From the NCBI RefSeq assembly GCF_021018895.1, contig NC_079374.1, positions 6,593,212 to 6,657,211 on the forward strand: a stretch of 64,000 bases of DNA. Direction: 5' to 3'. A program made the translations under genes and the position numbers. Shown piece after piece: positions 60,901-64,000 of this stretch. Source of the stretch: Seriola aureovittata (taxonomy: Eukaryota; Chordata; Actinopteri; Carangiformes; Carangidae). Under the pieces are notes generated by a model. The model was not told where the DNA came from, did not search any database, and saw nothing but the letters and a program-made list of their open reading frames with translations. Position 1 is the stretch's first letter. Every line of letters begins with the position of its first letter.

Positions 60901-63900
60901 CAGCTGACCAACCTGGAGGCACAGTTCTCCACCAGCCAAGCGGAAGCATGCCGAGTCCAGGAGAGGATAAAGGCCCTGGAGATTGCCATGCAGATGGCCA
61001 GAGAAGTCCGCCGTGTCCCCTTCCTGGAGCAGTACTGCACCCTGGATAAGGTATGAGAAGTAATGCTTATTCTTTCCTTGTGAGCACACAGTGTTAGATA
61101 CTATAAAACTGACTGTGGTGTTTGTGTGGTTGTGTGTGAGTGATAGGTCCTGGAGACGCTGCAGGCTCCTGTGGATAAGCAGTCCTTCGATATGAAGTGC
61201 ATTACTTTGGGCTCTGGAATGAGGTTTGCTGTATCTGTAGAAGGAAACCACATTGTGTTAAATACTACGATACTGAAATATTGATGTACTTGCCACTGTT
61301 CATTTCCTGTGCCCTGTAATTGTTTTTTGTGTTGTAGATGCATGAAGCAGAACATTAGGGACAAGCTTTTTACTCACTATACATGAACATTGAAGTTTTG
61401 TGTGTGTATGTTTGTGTTCTAGCTGTGTTTTCCAGTCAGAAAGTCTCAGCAGGAGTCTGGCCTTGTCTCTGAAGATGGAAGTCAGCAACCCGAAGCGGTA
61501 AATATCTTCCAATATGTCCAATATCTCATTTTGATTAATTTGGGCCTGGGGATGAAAACGGCCAAAAGTACCTGCCTCTGTTTCTCTTATTTCTAGAACT
61601 GGAGTTATAAAACCTCAGCAAAGAACATCATTACACAGCCAAGCAGCTGTCTGTTACCATAGTTACGAGTCATGAGGAGAGTTTCTCTCATCTGTGCCAC
61701 TTCAGACATCACGATACATCATTAACATGAAACAGTGATCTAGTACAGGCTATTCTGTTTAAATGAGGGTTTGTTATTCCATCTTGAAACTGGACAACAT
61801 GTTGAACTACATGAATAAAGGTTGGGTTTTTTTTTTGGGGGGGGGGGGGGGTATTTGGTAGGTCTAAGTTTTTTAAGTTGAAGTTTCACCAAAACATTGA
61901 TAAGTGGGAAAATACTAGACCCCAATACAAACAGTAGCCTCTCCTGTCATTGCCCCAAACTTTTGCATCTGTTGCACATAGTGTTTGTCAGGTTCATTCA
62001 TTTCATTTTTAGAGAATATTACACAAAATAATATGTGTAAATATTTGTAAATTACTTCCTTTATATGGTTCCATGTTCTTAAACAAAGTCCTCTTGCTGT
62101 TCCCTTTTAGCTTGTCCGATTCTCCACCCAAAGGCTACCAGCCGGGAAACAGAAAATCACCCTTGCAACGCGGAGAGGGCAGGAAGTGTGTGTCACCCAG
62201 TCGCAGCAAGACCCCCTCCCCACAAAATCCAGACAAGCAGAGCCCGGGGGCTAACAGTCATTCGTCACGGGGCTCCTCTCCAAGCCCAAAACCTCGTCGC
62301 AGGTCCAACGCCTCTCGCCACAGCTCGGGCTCAGACATCGGGACTCCGGATGTAATTATTGAGGAGCTCTTAGAGGAGGGACAAGAGCACGGTGTGTGTG
62401 GCTTTGTGCCTCGTTTGATCTCATTTACATAATGTCAATAATATCAATCAGAATATTAAATTGGCTATGATTAGACACAGAAGAGAAGCCTTAATCTATT
62501 TCTGTTCAATGTCTTGTATGCACCTGCAGGTGCTCCCCCACCCACCGGCCCTGAGCTGGCTAATGACAAGTGGAGAGTCCACAGGAGAAGGAAAAATCAG
62601 ATTTTTGGCAATAGAAGAAATGGTAGGGAGCGGCGACTGTAGATTTTTGTAGTTACATTAAGATTATACATAGAATATTAATGTGAATATAAAACAAACC
62701 TCAAATTTTGTTTTATCTCAAAGACTTACAAGAATATTCATCTTTGATATCTGTGTAGATGGGTACACTGCTTATGAAACCTGTTTTTTTAAAGATATGA
62801 AAAAATATCTTATAAAATGTAATGCACATATGCATAACAAACTTTTATTTAAGTCCATTCTTACCATCTCAAAGAGAATCAGTGGATTCGTTTGTTGATT
62901 TCAGCTTCAGGTCTTTGTGACACTTTATCTTGGCAGCTCAACACATTCATTCTTACTGTAAAAGAAATCAATCTACTAGTAGTGAAATTATTTCCTCTGT
63001 GCCTATAGTACATGTAACATGATCCAGCAGAAAACACTTAATTTCTCAACACACACACTACAAACAGCAAATAATACAAAACTCGAGGCTCGTCCTGCAA
63101 CACAAAAGACATTACTGGCTCCACTCTCCATCCTCTTCATCTGTGACCAAGTTTTCCTGTTTTCTCATCCTTGTTTATCTCCCTCGTCACTTCCAAGTCA
63201 CACAATGGGTGGTGGTGACCCACGTCGTGAATCCAAGTCACTTCTACGTACGCTACGTGGCCGAGAGGAAGGAGAGCGAGTCCATGTCTAAGAAGATCAA
63301 CCACTTCTGCTGCAGAGACAGTTGCCACTTCTCTTCTAGTGATGCAGTGGAGACTGGTGTGTGTTTGTGTGTCCTCAAAGTGATGGAGAAAATAAGTTTA
63401 AGCATATGGCAATGAAGGTTAAAGTAAAGCCTTGACCTAATTAATGTTGAGAAAATTAGACGTTTATTAGGTTTATTGATTCAGCCTTTGTTCCTCCGCT
63501 CGTCCTCAGGCTCCATGATCCTTGTGAAGTGGAAGGAGGGACTCTGGTGTCGGACCAGTGTGGTGGAGCTGTTGCAGGTTGGCTGTGCGGAGGCTGTGAA
63601 AACCTGCAAAGTCAGCCAGCTGGCCACTGTCCGGGTCTTCTTCCTCGACTACGGCTTCACTAAAAGCATCACCATACAGAGGTACACGCGTAAACGGATA
63701 GGTGTACGTAGAAACCGTTTTATAGTGACGCGCTCCAGATACTGTCCAATTAAATATGGCCGCAATCTCTCTGGAACAAATTGGCTTTTATTCTGTCAAC
63801 TATCCACCACCTCATCCTTACTGCTACATCATTGTCTGCTTCCCTGCAAAACCAGCAGTCGTCCAAGTGTTTCCCTTTTCTTACTCTCACACGTCAGTGT

Positions 63901-64000
63901 TTAAAATCTTTTGTCTAATTTAGACCGTTTGCATGTGACACCCCCCCCCCCCCCCACGCACCCCCCCTCCTCTCTTTCTGCCCTTGTTTCACAGATATAT
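57830..64000 (+). CDS. rnf17: RING finger and Tudor domain protein RNF17 (TDRD4), 5' part, 14 exons, continues beyond the window
   Basis: Exons: 57830-57902, 58828-58940, 59134-59231, 59319-59406, 60385-60474, 60599-60702, 60882-61050, 61147-61223, 61423-61497, 62111-62391, 62530-62622, 63198-63356, 63510-63681, 63995-64000+. All introns are GT-AG and phases agree across every junction, giving about 532 residues, roughly the first third of a protein of about 1,600 residues in mammals. Domain order is a C3HC4 RING (residues 14-61), a coiled coil (about 125-245), a Ser/Pro/Arg-rich linker (about 296-380), a PDVIIEE motif and the first Tudor domain (about 422-531). This is the RNF17 order, and the PDVIIEE motif followed by a (V/T)HVVNPSHFYV-type Tudor start matches mammalian RNF17. 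Known role: RNF17 sits in cytoplasmic granules of mouse male germ cells, is needed for spermiogenesis and restrains PIWI ping-pong activity; Tudor domains of this kind bind methylarginine on PIWI proteins. The start is the first in-frame ATG, immediately followed by a second ATG. Exon 5 has two possible ends. Confidence 0.93.
57903..58827 (+). other. rnf17 intron 1
   Basis: Large first intron (925 bp) with a local CpG-richer patch (about 58185-58250) and a GCTAGC-type repetitive stretch at 57987-58013. No other exon seen. Confidence 0.7.
58828..58940 (+). CDS. rnf17: rnf17 exon 2: remainder of the RING finger
   Basis: Acceptor TTTTCAG|AGGATG, donor GAG|GTAAAC; residues 25-62. It contributes C38-x-H40, C43-x2-C46 and C58-x2-C61 (core LLCGHIYCTSC and TCPEC), completing C-x2-C-x20-C-x-H-x2-C-x2-C-x11-C-x2-C. 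All eight zinc ligands are present, so the RING is structurally intact. Whether it has ubiquitin ligase activity cannot be read from the sequence. Confidence 0.93.
59134..59231 (+). CDS. rnf17: rnf17 exon 3
   Basis: Acceptor CTGCAG|GTTAAG, donor AAAAG|GTAAAA; residues 63-94, ending in phase 2. It follows the RING directly and ends in a basic stretch (SKMNKMKR). The reading frame is open only when joined to exon 2 in phase 0 and exon 4 in phase 2. Confidence 0.85.
59319..59406 (+). CDS. rnf17: rnf17 exon 4
   Basis: Acceptor CCTGAAG|CCTCCAG, donor CAG|GTATGT; residues 95-124, basic and Asn/Ser-rich. The nearby alternative acceptor six bases downstream (CTCCAG|TATG) shifts the frame into a stop codon within this exon, so the upstream acceptor is chosen. 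Confidence 0.8.
59407..60384 (+). other. rnf17 intron 4
   Basis: Intron of 978 bp between exons 4 and 5, AT-rich. No coding sequence or clear repeat recognised. Confidence 0.65.
60385..60474 (+). CDS. rnf17: rnf17 exon 5: start of the coiled coil
   Basis: Acceptor TTATTCAG|CCAGCA, preferred donor CACGAG|GTGAAA; residues 125-154 with heptad-like acidic and leucine-rich sequence (VDEALVQAAENLAQLEHIHE), aligning with the EEIDEALN...LEHMQ segment of human RNF17. The frame stays open to a stronger-looking donor at 60564|60565 (AAA|GTGAGT), which would add 30 Lys-rich residues but leave an intron of only 34 nt before exon 6. I prefer the shorter exon, which leaves a 124-nt intron. Confidence 0.7.
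60599..60702 (+). CDS. rnf17: rnf17 exon 6: coiled coil
   Basis: Acceptor CTGTGCAG|ACTCTG, donor AAAAGTG|GTATGG; residues 155-188, ending in phase 2. Strongly helical, charged sequence (EQVKREKARLETEIKQAADK) continues the coiled coil. A different frame of this segment is also open, but only this one joins to exon 7 in phase. Confidence 0.85.
60882..61050 (+). CDS. rnf17: rnf17 exon 7: end of the coiled coil
   Basis: Acceptor ATCAACAG|GAGGGA, donor AAG|GTATGA; residues 189-245. It carries amphipathic helical sequence and then a segment (VPFLEQYCTLDK) that lines up with the SLRTYCDLNQ segment after the coiled coil of human RNF17. Confidence 0.88.
61147..61223 (+). CDS. rnf17: rnf17 exon 8
   Basis: Acceptor GTGATAG|GTCCTG, donor ATGAG|GTTTGC; residues 246-270, ending in phase 2. 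The start (VLETLQAP) corresponds to the IIRTLQL segment of the human protein. Confidence 0.82.
61423..61497 (+). CDS. rnf17: rnf17 exon 9
   Basis: Acceptor GTGTTCTAG|CTGTGT, donor AAGCG|GTAAAT; residues 271-296, Ser-rich. Phase 2 on both sides. An alternative acceptor at 61338 would instead run into a stop codon after 15 codons. Confidence 0.78.
61498..62110 (+). other. rnf17 intron 9 with poly-G tract
   Basis: Intron of 613 bp containing a T-run followed by an uninterrupted G-run (about 61830-61851). Nothing else recognised. Confidence 0.65.
62111..62391 (+). CDS. rnf17: rnf17 exon 10: Ser/Pro/Arg-rich linker and DVIIEE motif
   Basis: Acceptor CCTTTTAG|CTTGTC, donor CACG|GTGTGT; residues 296-389. 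It has repeated SP/TP and RS dipeptides (SPSRSKTPSP, RGSSPSPKPRRRS), then GTPDVIIEELLEEG. The last segment matches the SSPDVIIEEIIED segment just before the first Tudor domain of mammalian RNF17 and is the strongest family signature in the window. The SP-rich part is probably disordered and a candidate phosphorylation target (inference). Confidence 0.9.
62530..62622 (+). CDS. rnf17: rnf17 exon 11: basic linker before the Tudor domain
   Basis: Acceptor CACCTGCAG|GTGCTC, donor AAATG|GTAGGG; residues 390-420, phase 1 at both ends. It reads APPPTGPELANDKW, then an Arg/Lys-rich stretch (RRRKNQIFGNRRN). Without use of the GTAGGG donor the frame stops 15 bases further on, which supports the splice. 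Confidence 0.72.
62623..63197 (+). other. rnf17 intron 11
   Basis: AT-rich intron of 575 bp ending in a good polypyrimidine tract. No feature seen inside. Confidence 0.65.
63198..63356 (+). CDS. rnf17: rnf17 exon 12: first Tudor domain, N-terminal half
   Basis: Acceptor CTTCCAAG|TCACAC, donor GAGACTG|GTGTGT; residues 421-473. The VTHVVNPSHFYVR segment is the typical first strand of the extended Tudor (SN-like) fold and matches human RNF17 VSHVIDPCHFYIR. The following helix (MSKKINHFC) matches the LEKKVNEFC helix. Confidence 0.93.
63510..63681 (+). CDS. rnf17: rnf17 exon 13: first Tudor domain core
   Basis: Acceptor CGTCCTCAG|GCTCCA, donor CAGAG|GTACAC; residues 474-530, ending in phase 2. 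Core motifs are GLWCR (conserved Trp and Arg) and VRVFFLDYG, the hallmark hydrophobic-FxDYG strand of Tudor domains. Confidence 0.93.
63938..63972 (+). repeat. Poly-C tract in rnf17 intron 13
   Basis: C-run of about 18 followed by a second C-rich run, just upstream of the exon 14 acceptor; probably part of the polypyrimidine tract and prone to length variation. Confidence 0.9.
63995..64000 (+). CDS. rnf17: rnf17 exon 14, first six bases only
   Basis: A polypyrimidine tract and TTTCACAG acceptor at 63994 restore the phase-2 junction from exon 13 (Arg-Tyr). The rest lies beyond the window. Confidence 0.65.

Noticed and set aside
61338..61386. Alternative acceptor giving a different rnf17 exon 9
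   Set aside because: It leads to a stop codon after 15 codons, whereas the acceptor at 61422 keeps the frame open and in phase.
60817..61521. Minus-strand ORFs opposite rnf17 exons 7-9
   Set aside because: Antisense shadows of true coding exons.
62461..62652. 63-codon ORF overlapping rnf17 exon 11
   Set aside because: Off-frame shadow of the exon.
1..64000. CRISPR arrays, bacterial operons, phage or intact viral genes
   Set aside because: No regularly spaced direct repeats, no Shine-Dalgarno-led gene runs and no recognisable viral genes; the window is vertebrate.

Overview
The window looks like a teleost (ray-finned, probably percomorph) nuclear genome. Evidence: long CA/GT, CT and GATA microsatellites; tRNA-derived SINEs; LINE fragments of the CR1/L2/Rex1 type; many short terminal-inverted-repeat elements; GT-AG introns; and one clear vertebrate gene. 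There is no bacterial-style gene packing, no rRNA and no CRISPR array. Nearly all the short ORFs across the window are chance frames, microsatellite translations or repeat debris.

Layout. Bases 1 to about 57,700 hold no gene that can be named with confidence. This stretch is AT-rich intergenic or intronic DNA with dispersed repeats: an inverted-repeat element (4.8-5.25 kb), a CAGTGGTGG-ended element (8.3-8.8 kb) with a second partial copy at 30.9-31.3 kb, tRNA-type SINEs (7.4, 13.2 and 43.7 kb), LINE remnants (24.9, 31.1, 38.3-39.1, 44.0 and 46.1 kb), Tc1/mariner-like or hAT-like small elements (28.4, 36.7, 37.4 and 42.6 kb) and an internally deleted transposon-like gene on the minus strand (49.3-50.05 kb). 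Between these lie repeat-poor, homeodomain-site-rich stretches that look like conserved non-coding DNA (for example 9.06-9.24, 22.5-22.65, 40.9-41.5, 45.5-45.78, 52.0-52.3 and 55.14-55.28 kb). Conservation cannot be tested here.

The real gene is rnf17 (tdrd4), plus strand, from an ATG at 57,830 and running off the right edge. I reconstruct 14 exons with consistent phases. They encode about the first 532 residues: a complete C3HC4 RING finger, a coiled coil, a Ser/Pro/Arg-rich linker ending in the family's DVIIEE motif, and the first extended Tudor domain. In mammals the protein is a male germ-cell granule component that limits piRNA production. The putative promoter carries a 21-bp tandem duplication followed by a perfect GTCACGTGAC E-box palindrome.

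Other possible coding material is weak and flagged as such: minus-strand ORFs at 32.0-32.4, 35.1-36.0 and 56.3-56.5 kb, and a candidate exon at 51.5 kb. I found no convincing undescribed multi-gene system. The observations most worth checking are the rnf17 promoter architecture, the exon 5 donor ambiguity, the internally deleted transposon gene at 49-50 kb, and the nested repeat insertions.
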